This document shows, in pieces, positions 1-8,243 of a stretch of DNA of 64,000 nt. Both the position numbers and the translations under genes were made by a program. Within the stretch, counting starts at the first letter, position 1. Each line of letters starts with the position of its first letter. Source of the DNA: Schaalia sp. ORNL0103 (GTDB lineage Bacteria; Actinomycetota; Actinomycetes; Actinomycetales; Actinomycetaceae); NCBI RefSeq assembly GCF_019429565.1, contig NZ_JAHXSA010000003.1:62001-126000 (forward strand), read 5' to 3'. The notes under the pieces were generated by a model. That model did no database searches. It was not told the DNA's origin and was given only the letters and a program-made list of their open reading frames with translations.

Positions 1-75
1 GCCCGACAGCGCGACGGCAGCGAGCAGCAGGGACGAGGTGGCCGCACATGCGCGACGGGACACGAGAGAGGACAT
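1..75 (-). CDS. Partial exported protein: signal peptide only, cut by window edge
   Basis: The minus strand has an ATG at 75 preceded by AGGAG six bases upstream. It opens a frame with no stop to base 1 (25 codons). The peptide has a short basic start (Val-Ser-Arg-Arg) and then a hydrophobic, Ala/Leu-rich run, which is the layout of a Sec signal peptide or membrane anchor. It begins 64 bases after the eccC stop on the same strand, so it probably continues the eccC transcript and encodes an exported part of the type VII secretion locus. The mature protein lies outside the window, so its family cannot be named. A GTG at 63 in the same frame is an alternative start with a poorer ribosome binding site. 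Confidence 0.6.
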   Translation of the reverse strand, partial: MSSLVSRRACAATSSLLLAAVALSG

Positions 76-139
76 ATTTTCTCCTACTTTCAGACTGGTC
101 AATCATATGCGACGAACGGGTCGCTGTGTCAACAAACGG

Positions 140-3100
140 TCAGATTGATGCGGGTGGGGTGTTCGCCAGCTGGGCAGCGACCACGCCGAGCTCACGGTGG
201 ACAACCTGCGCGCGGCCCGGAACGGCGCGCTTGGGCTTGACACCGTTGATGATCGCGCCCTCGCTGGGATTGCCCGACAGGAGAATGCCGGTGACCGCCA
301 GGTCGTTCATCATCTGCAGGACCTTCTCGTAGGCCGCACGCGACGCGCCACCCATACGGCGGGTGATGATCACGTGCAGGCCGATGTCGGCGGCCTGCGG
401 CAGCAGGTCGATGAGCTCCATGAGCGGGTTGCCCGACGTCGTCGCGACCAGGTCGTAGTCGTCGACCAGGATCCACACCTCGGGGCCCGACCACCAGCTG
501 CGGTCGCGAATCTGCTCGGGAGTCACGTCCGAACCCGGCAGGCGCGTGCGCAGGAATGCTGCGAGCTCGCGCATCTGCTTCATGGCCTCGGAGTGGTTCG
601 TCAGGTACCCCAGCTGGTAGTCCTTCGGAATCGCTCCCATGAGCGTGCGGCGCATGTCGATCGACATGATCTTTGCCTCACCCGGCGTGTACAGGCGCGT
701 GACCTCGGAAATGATCGAGCGCAGGAACGTCGTCTTGCCCGTCTTGCCGTCGCCGAACAGGTACAGGTGCGACTCTGCGCGGGTGTTGAACAGAAGGGGA
801 CCGAGGCGGGACTCCTCCACGCCCAGGATCATGTCGCCACCGCCACGCGGCAGGACCAGCGGCTCGGGGATCTGCGCGAGGATCTCGGGAACCGTGACGT
901 TTTCGGGCAGCAGGCGTAGCTTCGGGCCCTCGCCGTGGACCAGCGACTCGCGGATCTTCGCCACCGTGCGGGCAACGCCCTGTGACACGGTCGACGGATC
1001 CGGATCGTCGTCGGCGCGCGGCAGGCCGATCATCATCTCGTGGCCCACCATGTCGATGCCTCGACCCGGGCGTCCCTTCGGAATACGGGCGGCGCCCTCG
1101 CGGTTGACGATCGACTCCTTCGGGTTCGCCGTGTGCAGCTCCAGGCGCGAACCGAAGATGTCCTGCGCCTCCGAACGGATGTCCATCCAACGGGCGGCCG
1201 ACACGATGAGGTGGACGCCCAGCGACAGGCCTCGGCTCATCATCGTCGTCACCGTGCGGTCCAGGCCGTCGAACTCGCTGCGCAGCGCGCCCCAGCCGTC
1301 GATGACCAGGAACACGTCGCCGTAGCCGTCGTCGTAGGTGCCTTCTAGGCGCCCGCGACGGTAGGTGTCCATCGAGTCGATGCCGTGCGCGCGGAAGTAA
1401 CGCTCGCGGTCGTCCATGATCGCCGCGATCTCGGCGATCATACGAGTGCGCACTTCCTCGGTGTCGCGCGTCGCGATGCCCGCCACGTGCGGGGCGCCCG
1501 CAAAGCCGGCGAACGTACCGCCGCCGAAGTCCATGACGTAGAACTGGACTTCCTGCGGCGTGTAGGTCAGCGACAGGGCCTGCACGATCGTACGCAGCGC
1601 CGTCGACTTACCCGTCTGCGGGCCGCCGACCAGCGCGAAGTTACCGCCCGCGCCCGACAGGTCCAGGACGAGGGTCTCGCGACGCTGCTCGAGCGGCAGG
1701 TCGACCGTGCCCAGGGGCACGCGCAGGGGGCCGGACTCACGCCACGCGCGCGACACGAAGCCGAGCTCCGGGTCCGGGCGCAGGTCGGGCATGAGGGTCG
1801 CGAAGGTATCCGGGATCTCCAGCGGCGGCAGCCACACCTGGTGCGCCGGGTAGCCCTTGCCCTTCATCTTCTCCACGGCGATGTCCATCTCGGACATGTC
1901 CGCCCACACCTCGTCGCCGGCCAGAACGACTTCCTGGTTCTGGTCGATCTCTTCCTCCTCGCCCAGGTCCTCGCGCGTGATGACGGGAGCGACCGTGAAC
2001 GGCAGGATCTCGATCGGCGCGGTCGGAGCGCCGGCCGTCGAGGCCTCGGAAATCGACGCGAGCGTACGCGCCGGCGGGGGAGCGGCCACGTAGGACGCGC
2101 GGAAACGAACGAGGCCGTCGCCGCCCGCCTTCAGGAAGCCCGAACCGGGCAGCGGGGGCAGCTTTGCGGCGTCGGGGATACCCAGGACCTCGCGGGAGTC
2201 GTTCTCCGTGAAGGTCTTCAGTGCAATGCGGTACGACAGGTGCGACTCCAGGCCGCGCGCCTTACCCAGGTCCATCTTCTGTGAGGCGAGCAGCAGGTGC
2301 ACCGACAGGGATCGGCCCAGACGACCGATCATGATGAAGACCTCGCCGAACTCCGGCTTGGCCATGAGCATTTCCGTGAACTCGTCCAGGACGATGAACA
2401 GGGCAGGCAGGGGCGGGAACTCGTGCTTGCCCGCGAGACGATCCGCCTCGTAGTCGGACACGTTCGCGTAGTTGCCCGCCTGGCGCAGCATCTCCTGGCG
2501 GCGCACCATTTCACCCTGCAGGGCGTCCTGCATACGGTCGACGAGGGAGAGCTCCGACTCCAGGTTTGAGATCATGGCCGACACGTGCGGCAGGTCCGAC
2601 ATGCCGGCGAAGGTCGCGCCACCCTTGAAGTCGACGAGAACCAGGTTCAGCTGCTCCGGAGAGTGGGTGAGCGCCAGGGCGAGCACGAGGGTACGCAACA
2701 CCTCGGACTTACCCGAACCGGTCGCGCCGATGAGCAGGCCGTGCGGACCCATACCCTGCTGGGCGGATTCCTTAATGTCCAGGACCACGGGGCGGCCCTC
2801 GGGCGTGACGGCGAAGGGGGCGGCGAGGCGTTCGCGGCCCTCGCGGCGCCGCCACTGCTTCTCCGGGTCGAAGTCGCGGATATCGCCGATGCCGACGAGC
2901 TCCATGAGGTCCATCTGGCGGGACTCGTCCGAACGGCCCACCGGCGTCTCCGCCTCTTCCAGGTTCTGCTGGGTGGCGAAGGGCGTCATGCGGCGGGCCA
3001 CGGCCTCGGCCTGCACCGCGGTGAGGCGGTCGGCGAACGCCTGCTCGGGCAGGGAGTCCATGGTGACCACGTCGACGACGTCCGCGCCCTTGTGATCCGG

Positions 3101-4186
3101 GTTGGGGTGGATGACGAGGCGCAGCGCCGTGTGCGACTTCATGGGCGTCCACTCGCGGGCGCGGGACATGATCGTCACGCCGCGCACGCCCACCGCCGAA
3201 CCGAAGGGGGAGTTGGGCGGGAACTCGGCCCCGTCCAACACGAGGAGGAGGTGGGGCCACTCGGGCATGTCGTCGCCCGGGCGGTACGCGCCGCGCATCG
3301 CGATGTCGGGGCCGATCATCTCGGCGAGTTCGCGCGGGTCCGTCGAGATCATGCGGCCCGGGCCCACCGCGTCGCGCACGATGGACGAGCGAGCCTGCGG
3401 CATCCACTTGACCCACTCCCAGTCGCCCAGTCGATCGGCCGAACACAGGACCGCGATCTTGAGCTTGGAGGGGTCGATGAAGCACGCCAGGTGCATCATG
3501 ATGGCGCGCATTTCGTCGTAGGCGCTCTCGCCGTCGCCGACGACCTCGATGTGGCTAAAGTCACCCAGGTAGAGGAACTTGCCGACGTTGTCCGTGTGGT
3601 CGTGGACGCCGATGAAGCGGTCCATGGCGGACAGACACACGACATCCATCTCCGTCATCGGATCGATCGGGGGACGCTCGAAAATGAGGCCGAGGGGCTG
3701 GGTGCCCGAGCCGTAACGGAACGTCAGCAGGTCGTACGTGTTGCCCTCGCGCGACCACAGGCGCGAACCGTTGGCGGCCAGCGTCACGAGGGCGTCAGGG
3801 GAGGGGTAGACCCAGTTGTAGTAGGCGCGCTGCTTCTTCGCGACCTTGCGCACGGACTCGCGCGTCTCCGCCAGGTAGGAGAGGTATTCGCGGCGCTGCG
3901 TCTTGACCCGCGTGCGGTACTGGGAGAACTGACGGTAGATGTTGAAGCCGACCATGCCCAGCATGGCGACCAGCATGCCGCCGCCCATCATCAAGGAGCG
4001 CGTGTTGCCGTCGTTCTGCAAAGCCATGAAGACCATGACGCCCGTCGAACCGAGCATTGGGACGACCATCATCAGGACGTTACCGATCGATGCGGGCTCG
4101 GCCTTCTCCGGCGGCATCTGGATTGCCAGGGTGCCGGAGGGTTGCTCCGGAACCGCGACAGTCCGCCGTTTCTTGCGTGTAACCAT
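140..4186 (-). CDS. eccC: EccC-type FtsK/SpoIIIE ATPase of type VII secretion
   Basis: This is the motor ATPase that recognises WXG100 substrates and drives them through the T7SS membrane complex. The 1348-residue protein starts with two membrane segments (about residues 35-55 and 65-85), followed by a DUF-like stalk and three FtsK/SpoIIIE ATPase modules. Walker A motifs are GATGSGKS near residue 487, GGPQTGKS near 853 and GDGKTGKT near 1144. Walker B-like strands such as LFIVLDEF and VWILVDDY follow. All three modules are fused in one chain, as in EccC of ESX-5 rather than split EccCa/EccCb. I chose the ATG at 4186 (MVTRKK) because AGGAGA sits just upstream; a start at 4231 would add 15 residues without a good site. 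It is divergent from eccD. Family assignment is firm; the substrate set is inferred. Confidence 0.95.
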   Translation of the reverse strand: MVTRKKRRTVAVPEQPSGTLAIQMPPEKAEPASIGNVLMMVVPMLGSTGVMVFMALQNDGNTRSLMMGGGMLVAMLGMVGFNIYRQFSQYRTRVKTQRREYLSYLAETRESVRKVAKKQRAYYNWVYPSPDALVTLAANGSRLWSREGNTYDLLTFRYGSGTQPLGLIFERPPIDPMTEMDVVCLSAMDRFIGVHDHTDNVGKFLYLGDFSHIEVVGDGESAYDEMRAIMMHLACFIDPSKLKIAVLCSADRLGDWEWVKWMPQARSSIVRDAVGPGRMISTDPRELAEMIGPDIAMRGAYRPGDDMPEWPHLLLVLDGAEFPPNSPFGSAVGVRGVTIMSRAREWTPMKSHTALRLVIHPNPDHKGADVVDVVTMDSLPEQAFADRLTAVQAEAVARRMTPFATQQNLEEAETPVGRSDESRQMDLMELVGIGDIRDFDPEKQWRRREGRERLAAPFAVTPEGRPVVLDIKESAQQGMGPHGLLIGATGSGKSEVLRTLVLALALTHSPEQLNLVLVDFKGGATFAGMSDLPHVSAMISNLESELSLVDRMQDALQGEMVRRQEMLRQAGNYANVSDYEADRLAGKHEFPPLPALFIVLDEFTEMLMAKPEFGEVFIMIGRLGRSLSVHLLLASQKMDLGKARGLESHLSYRIALKTFTENDSREVLGIPDAAKLPPLPGSGFLKAGGDGLVRFRASYVAAPPPARTLASISEASTAGAPTAPIEILPFTVAPVITREDLGEEEEIDQNQEVVLAGDEVWADMSEMDIAVEKMKGKGYPAHQVWLPPLEIPDTFATLMPDLRPDPELGFVSRAWRESGPLRVPLGTVDLPLEQRRETLVLDLSGAGGNFALVGGPQTGKSTALRTIVQALSLTYTPQEVQFYVMDFGGGTFAGFAGAPHVAGIATRDTEEVRTRMIAEIAAIMDDRERYFRAHGIDSMDTYRRGRLEGTYDDGYGDVFLVIDGWGALRSEFDGLDRTVTTMMSRGLSLGVHLIVSAARWMDIRSEAQDIFGSRLELHTANPKESIVNREGAARIPKGRPGRGIDMVGHEMMIGLPRADDDPDPSTVSQGVARTVAKIRESLVHGEGPKLRLLPENVTVPEILAQIPEPLVLPRGGGDMILGVEESRLGPLLFNTRAESHLYLFGDGKTGKTTFLRSIISEVTRLYTPGEAKIMSIDMRRTLMGAIPKDYQLGYLTNHSEAMKQMRELAAFLRTRLPGSDVTPEQIRDRSWWSGPEVWILVDDYDLVATTSGNPLMELIDLLPQAADIGLHVIITRRMGGASRAAYEKVLQMMNDLAVTGILLSGNPSEGAIINGVKPKRAVPGRAQVVHRELGVVAAQLANTPPASI

Positions 4187-4230
4187 CAGGTCTCCTCGCG
4201 CTGCGCGCGTACGTGTTCGATGCGACTGCA

Positions 4231-4294
4231 CCCAGTGTAGCTGAGTGGACTTCCAAGTTTTAACCGACGGTTAGCCTCAGTGCATTACACTGGG
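4231..4294. promoter_or_regulatory. Mirror-symmetric divergent promoter between eccC and eccD
   Basis: CCCAGTGTA at 4231-4239 and TACACTGGG at 4286-4294 are perfect inverted copies. Each contains TACACT, a plausible -10 hexamer, reading outward toward eccC on the minus strand and eccD on the plus strand. CTGAG and CTCAG (4241-4245 and 4276-4280) extend the symmetry. Between them TAACCGACGGTTA (4261-4273) is a 6-bp inverted repeat with a one-base centre, a likely operator. No strong -35 hexamers are visible, which would fit an activator-dependent promoter. This is inference from sequence layout only. Confidence 0.45.
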
Positions 4295-4324
4295 CACTGT
4301 TGTTTCCCGAAGATCGGAGGTTTC

Positions 4325-5761
4325 ATGAGCGCCACCATGGTGTCCGTGACCGTTATCGACTCCGATGGCGCCTCTGATTTCGCCGCTCCTGAAGGGACCA
4401 CGGTCGCCGGATTGTGCGCGATGCTGGAGATCGACCTGTCCCTTCCCTCCGTGCGCGTCTCCTACGCCGACGGGCGTCCCCTCGATGGCGCCGCTGTCCT
4501 CGGTCGTGACCTGCCCGCAGGTTCGACGATCGCTCTGTCCAGCCGAGTCCTGTCCGCTCAGCAGGTCAACGAGGCCTCGGAACGTCAGGAGAACCAGTGG
4601 CTGTCCCCGGTCCTGGCCCTCCTCGGCTACTGCTTCATCGTGATCGGTGCGGTCAGCTCCCTGTGCCTCTTGCCGATGCTCGCAGATGCGGCACTCATCG
4701 GTTTCGCTCACCCCGAGGACGGCCCGAAGTGGGCCGTTGAAGTCACGAAGATCCCGATGTGGGCGCGAGGCGCGTGTGCCGCCGTGTGCTGCGCTGCTTC
4801 CATCCTCCCGCTTTTCGCTTCGCGCGCGGTCCGTTCGAGGCCTGCCCTGCTGCTCCTGATGCCCGCGCTGGCCGGATATAGCGCGATCGGCTTCGTGGCG
4901 ATGTCCGGCATTCATGCGCTGTCGGTCGCCCCTGTGATCGGTGTGTGGGTTGCCCTCGCGGTTTCGCTGGCCGTCGTGTCGCTGACGACGACCCCCACCG
5001 CGTTCAGCGCGTTCTTCGCGTGGATCGGTGCCACGGCGCTCGTCACGATCGGCGCGTACCCGTTGTTGAGCCTCATCGACATCGCTCCGCTGGCTCTCCT
5101 CCTCGGGGTGTTCCTGTTCCTGATGGCGCCTCGTTTTGCGTTGCGCGTGCCCGACAGTCAGCTCATTGACTCCGCGTCAGTGCAGACGATTGCGTCGCGT
5201 ATTCGTCAGCCTCCCGCGCAAAAGCCCAGCACGGTGACCGGCGGCCGGATGGCGGATGCCCTCGGGCACACGGACGCTCGGTACACGCTGCTGTTGGCCG
5301 CCTCAACGCTGTTTGTGCTGGTGGGCGGCATACCCCTGGCGTACACGGTGACTCCCGTGATCACGTTGGGACGCGGTCTCGCCGGCTTCATCTTCGTCAT
5401 CATGTCCATCCTGATCCTGTTGACGGCCCCGCGAGGGGTACGCACGCGCGCCGGGCAGGTCCTGCCTCGCATCGCTGCGGCGGGCGTCGGGTGCGCCTTC
5501 CTGTTTGGTACCTGGTCACAGTCCTTGGTGGTGGGGAAAGGAAAAGACACGCAATCGTTGTTCCCCCTGCTCCCGCTGGCGATTCTGCTCATCATCGCGA
5601 TCGCGATGGTCCTGTGGATGACGCTGCATGTTCCCAAGGGCCACGCCGCCCTCGCGGGCACGATCCTCGACTTCGTGCAGACCTTCTGTATCTTTACACT
5701 TCTCCCCGCGGCGGTCATCTCCTCGGGTCTCTTCGAGTTTGCTTGGAGGGCAGTCCTGTAA
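4325..5761 (+). CDS. eccD: EccD-type T7SS membrane protein (first copy)
   Basis: The 478-residue protein begins with a ubiquitin/YukD-like domain (about residues 1-80: a beta-rich start, then RVSYADGRPLDG) followed by about eleven hydrophobic membrane segments to the C-terminus. That is the EccD/Snm4 architecture, which forms the membrane vestibule of the T7SS. ATG 4325 is chosen because CGGAGG lies seven bases upstream. An in-frame ATG at 4280 has no ribosome binding site and would overlap the promoter. The stop overlaps the next start in TAATG, so expression is coupled to the RDD-FHA gene. A second, divergent EccD is encoded at 8244-9605. EccD family membership is well supported; which copy serves which function is unknown. 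Confidence 0.85.
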   Translation: MSATMVSVTVIDSDGASDFAAPEGTTVAGLCAMLEIDLSLPSVRVSYADGRPLDGAAVLGRDLPAGSTIALSSRVLSAQQVNEASERQENQWLSPVLALLGYCFIVIGAVSSLCLLPMLADAALIGFAHPEDGPKWAVEVTKIPMWARGACAAVCCAASILPLFASRAVRSRPALLLLMPALAGYSAIGFVAMSGIHALSVAPVIGVWVALAVSLAVVSLTTTPTAFSAFFAWIGATALVTIGAYPLLSLIDIAPLALLLGVFLFLMAPRFALRVPDSQLIDSASVQTIASRIRQPPAQKPSTVTGGRMADALGHTDARYTLLLAASTLFVLVGGIPLAYTVTPVITLGRGLAGFIFVIMSILILLTAPRGVRTRAGQVLPRIAAAGVGCAFLFGTWSQSLVVGKGKDTQSLFPLLPLAILLIIAIAMVLWMTLHVPKGHAALAGTILDFVQTFCIFTLLPAAVISSGLFEFAWRAVL

Positions 5762-7203
5762 TGGCTGATACTACGAAGACTCCTTTCGCCCATGCATCCG
5801 CTTCGCGGCTCGTCGGCGCGTATCTCATCGACCTGCTGATCCTCGGGGTCCTGCTTGGCGTGACGTGGTACGTGCACTTCACGGCGTGGACGATCGGAAT
5901 GATCACCGCCGAGGCCGTGGTTGCCTCCGCGCTCATGCTCGGCGCGTCGGGCCGGACGCCGGGCATGGCCCTCATGCGCGTGTGCATGATCCGCGACGAG
6001 GAAGACGCACAGACTCCGTCGCTCGGCGCGGCGCTGGGCTACACGGCCCTCGCTGTGCTCCTCCAGGTCACCGTCGTGGGCCTGCTCGCCTCGTATGCGA
6101 TGGTCCACGATGGGCGTACGTGGCTGAGCGGCCCCACCCGTACCCGCTTTGTCGACTTGCGCAAGCATGCAGCGCTCGCGGCGGGTCCCGGTGAGGTTGA
6201 GCGCTCCGAGCGTCCGCACATGGCCCCCAGTGGTTTTGAGAGCGTGCATGAGGGGGTTGACCAGTGGAGCGCTCCCGCTGCGCCGTTGACGCCCGTGCCC
6301 TCCTCGGCGCCTGACTATTCCGCGCCCGGTCAGCGTGCGAACGACCCCTTTGGGACGGGCTACAGTGCTCCTGCCACCCCGGCGGTCTCCCCGCTGCCTG
6401 CCGCCCCCGCCATGCCGGCGGCACCCAGTGCGCCAGCCGTGCCCAGCACGCCTGCTGCGCCTTCGACTCCCGCTGCGCCCGCCGCGCGCGAGCCCAACGA
6501 GTTCGAGGCGCTCCTCGCACCGCCCCAGGGAGCTCCGGACACTCACCGCCCTGCGCCCCAGCGCCCCGCGACACCCTCCGTGCCCGCGGTACCTCCGGTG
6601 CCCAGCGTGCCCGCCCCGTCGACGCCCGCCGCGCCCGCGCAGGTTCCCGCCCAGGCCAGCTGGGGAGCTCCCGCTCAGCAGGTGCCCCCTCAGCCCGCCC
6701 AGGCCTCGTACAACGCAGGAGGGCAGTACACGGCCCCCGCATCGGGTGTGCCCGGCCCCCCGCCGAGCCGCCGCGACGTGCTGGCTGTGCAGAGCTCCGG
6801 CACCTCCCAGTGGGGTGGGGCCGGCCAGTCCCAGTGGGGCGCGCCAGCGACGCCGCCGCGCACGCAGCTCCTGTGGCTCATCTTTGACTCCGGGCAGCGT
6901 GAGCTCATCGACATGCCCGTGACGCTTGGGCGTGCACCCGCAGCCGTCGAGGGCTCGCGTGCGGTCGTCGTTCCCGACGCAACGATGTCGCTCTCGCGCA
7001 CGCACATGCGTCTGGGGCCCACGGCCACCGGCGCCTGGATCGAAGACTCCTTCTCCGCGAACGGCACGCAGATTCGCACGCCCGACGGCCGCGTCATGGA
7101 ACTGACGGGCGGACAGGCGGTCGAGGTGCCCGCCGGTACCGAGGTCATCATGGGAGACCGGAGGGCCACGATCGTCTACGCCGACGCCGACTCGGTGCAC
7201 TGA
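5761..7203 (+). CDS. RDD membrane domain fused to a C-terminal FHA domain
   Basis: The 480-residue protein has an N-terminal RDD-type membrane domain (about residues 10-130, with LVGAYLIDLLILG and three or four hydrophobic segments, and RTPGMALM). A long Ala/Pro-rich low-complexity linker (about 170-365) follows, and then a C-terminal FHA domain (about 375-478). FHA signatures are LGRAP, SLSRTHMRL and SANGTQI, which correspond to the phosphothreonine-binding loops. It starts on the last base of the first eccD stop codon. The context suggests a phospho-dependent adaptor at the secretion apparatus, tethering partners to the membrane. No Ser/Thr kinase gene is visible in the window, so the phosphorylated partner is unknown. 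Domain calls are confident; the role is inferred. Confidence 0.8.
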   Translation: MADTTKTPFAHASASRLVGAYLIDLLILGVLLGVTWYVHFTAWTIGMITAEAVVASALMLGASGRTPGMALMRVCMIRDEEDAQTPSLGAALGYTALAVLLQVTVVGLLASYAMVHDGRTWLSGPTRTRFVDLRKHAALAAGPGEVERSERPHMAPSGFESVHEGVDQWSAPAAPLTPVPSSAPDYSAPGQRANDPFGTGYSAPATPAVSPLPAAPAMPAAPSAPAVPSTPAAPSTPAAPAAREPNEFEALLAPPQGAPDTHRPAPQRPATPSVPAVPPVPSVPAPSTPAAPAQVPAQASWGAPAQQVPPQPAQASYNAGGQYTAPASGVPGPPPSRRDVLAVQSSGTSQWGGAGQSQWGAPATPPRTQLLWLIFDSGQRELIDMPVTLGRAPAAVEGSRAVVVPDATMSLSRTHMRLGPTATGAWIEDSFSANGTQIRTPDGRVMELTGGQAVEVPAGTEVIMGDRRATIVYADADSVH

Positions 7204-7235
7204 TCTCCTCGCCTGGCCGATCCTTCGAAGAGTCA

Positions 7236-7270
7236 CCGCCGCCGTCCCGATAGGGGCGGCGGCGGTTTTC
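7236..7270 (+). terminator. Intrinsic terminator after the RDD-FHA gene
   Basis: A 13-bp GC-rich stem (7236-7248 with 7253-7265, one G-U wobble) closes a GATA tetraloop and is followed by TTTTC. It ends the eccD/RDD-FHA transcript. Confidence 0.85.
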
Positions 7271-7380
7271 TATGTGCTCAATTCCACCCCGATTTAACCG
7301 AATGGAAAATTGTTGTGGATGGAGGCGGGGCAAAGTGGCAGTCGGTCGATTGCGAGTGCAGAATCGATCGCTTGCGGGTA

Positions 7381-7417
7381 CGGAAAAGGGCCGCCCCGAT
7401 GGGACGACCCTTTTCCG
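7381..7417 (-). terminator. Terminator for the WXG100 genes
   Basis: CGGAAAAGGG at 7381-7390 pairs with CCCTTTTCCG at 7408-7417, with a largely paired GC-rich top. On the minus strand the stem ends in a run of Ts and lies about 20 bases past the stop of the second WXG100 gene. Confidence 0.7.
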
Positions 7418-7438
7418 TAGCGCTAGGCGCTCATGCTC

Positions 7439-7720
7439 TCAGAAGCGGGCAGCGTTGGACTGGTCCGTCGTCTGGTAGTTGGAGCGAGCCGAGTCAACGG
7501 CGGAGGAGGTGCGGCGCAGCACGTCCTTCAGGCCCTCGAGGCCCTGGTTCCACTGACGCTGAGCAACGTCGTAGGCTTCCTGCGTCTGGCCTTCCCACGA
7601 CGAGCGCAGCTGGTTCAGCGTCTGCTCGAGATCGTCGAGGCAGTTCTGCAGGTTAGCGGCACCGGTGTTGATGTCAGCAGCAGCGGCGTCAAGAGCGCCG
7701 TAATTTACCTGGAAATCCAT
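7439..7720 (-). CDS. WXG100 family T7SS substrate (EsxA/EsxB-like), with YxxxD signal
   Basis: The 93-residue protein has the WXG100 helical-hairpin layout. A Trp-Glu-Gly turn is at residues 42-44 between two amphipathic helices, and a C-terminal Y82-x-x-x-D86 matches the general T7SS export motif. AGGAGA lies six bases before the ATG at 7720. It is 22 bases downstream of another WXG100 gene on the same strand, so the two probably form the secreted heterodimer typical of Esx pairs. In such pairs one partner carries YxxxD/E for EccC recognition, and this one does. WXG100 assignment is firm; heterodimer formation is family knowledge applied to the pair. Confidence 0.92.
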   Translation of the reverse strand: MDFQVNYGALDAAAADINTGAANLQNCLDDLEQTLNQLRSSWEGQTQEAYDVAQRQWNQGLEGLKDVLRRTSSAVDSARSNYQTTDQSNAARF

Positions 7721-7742
7721 GTCAGTCTCCTAATCTAATCTC

Positions 7743-8048
7743 TCACAGGCCGCCGAGCAGCTGAGCGAACGAGTTCTCGGTCTCGGACTCGTTGGCTTCC
7801 ATCGACGAATCGGTGGCGCGCAGGTTGTCAGCGAGATCCTGAAGAGCCTGGTTAACCTTTGCTGCGTTCTCCTGCCACTGAGCCATCAGCGAAGAGAACT
7901 GCACCGACGCAGCGCCCTGCCAGGAGCTGCCGATGGTCGACAGGTCGCCCTCAAGACGCTTGAGGTGGCTGTCGATGTCGGCCTTGGTGGACTCAACCGC
8001 CGCGAAACCCTGCTTAAGGGCGCCTTCTGCGGCCCTCTGGTCTGCCAT
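7743..8048 (-). CDS. WXG100 family T7SS substrate, partner of the adjacent Esx protein
   Basis: The 101-residue protein carries Trp-Gln-Gly at residues 43-45 between two predicted helices, the WXG100 hallmark. I chose the ATG at 8048 (MADQRA) because GGAGG is just upstream; upstream in-frame starts lack a site. It is the first gene of the minus-strand pair and is divergent from the eccD2-eccB-mycosin operon. No clear YxxxD/E motif is visible near its C-terminus, which fits the role of the signal-less partner in an Esx heterodimer. Confidence 0.92.
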   Translation of the reverse strand: MADQRAAEGALKQGFAAVESTKADIDSHLKRLEGDLSTIGSSWQGAASVQFSSLMAQWQENAAKVNQALQDLADNLRATDSSMEANESETENSFAQLLGGL

Positions 8049-8112
8049 GTGAACCTCCATTTGTATGAGTGGACTCTCTCGCCGGAATGCGTGAGAGCAT
8101 GGGGACACATGA

Positions 8113-8142
8113 ATACTAACCATGTTTTCATCATTTTTTTCG
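8113..8142 (-). promoter_or_regulatory. Probable promoter of the WXG100 pair
   Basis: The minus strand reads TAGTAT (plus-strand 8113-8118), about 65 bases before the first WXG100 start, with an A/T-rich stretch upstream. The -35 hexamer is weak (GAAAAA or CGAAAA). The call rests mostly on the -10 and the position. Confidence 0.35.
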
Positions 8143-8158
8143 ATGTTACGGAAAAATC

Positions 8159-8187
8159 ATGACAAAACCTGACCGAGAATCTAGACT
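8159..8187 (+). promoter_or_regulatory. Probable promoter of the eccD2-eccB-mycosin operon
   Basis: ATGACA at 8159-8164 (5 of 6 to TTGACA) is 17 bp from TAGACT at 8182-8187 (4 of 6 to TATAAT), about 57 bases before the eccD2 start. Confidence 0.5.
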
Positions 8188-8243
8188 TACGGGGTTGTGT
8201 CGTGTAGCCAAAAACCCCATCACGCGGCATTCGGGAGGACCCA

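Noticed and set aside
2585-4240. Long plus-strand open frame of about 550 codons opposite eccC
   Set aside because: It is the antisense shadow of eccC in high-GC DNA. Its His/Arg/Val-rich composition has no motifs and there is no ribosome site.
8145-8156. TTACGGAAAAAT shared between the WXG100/eccD2 gap and the DUF4832 upstream gap (about 48105)
   Set aside because: A 12-base match between two sites is expected by chance many times in a 64-kb window, and the contexts differ.
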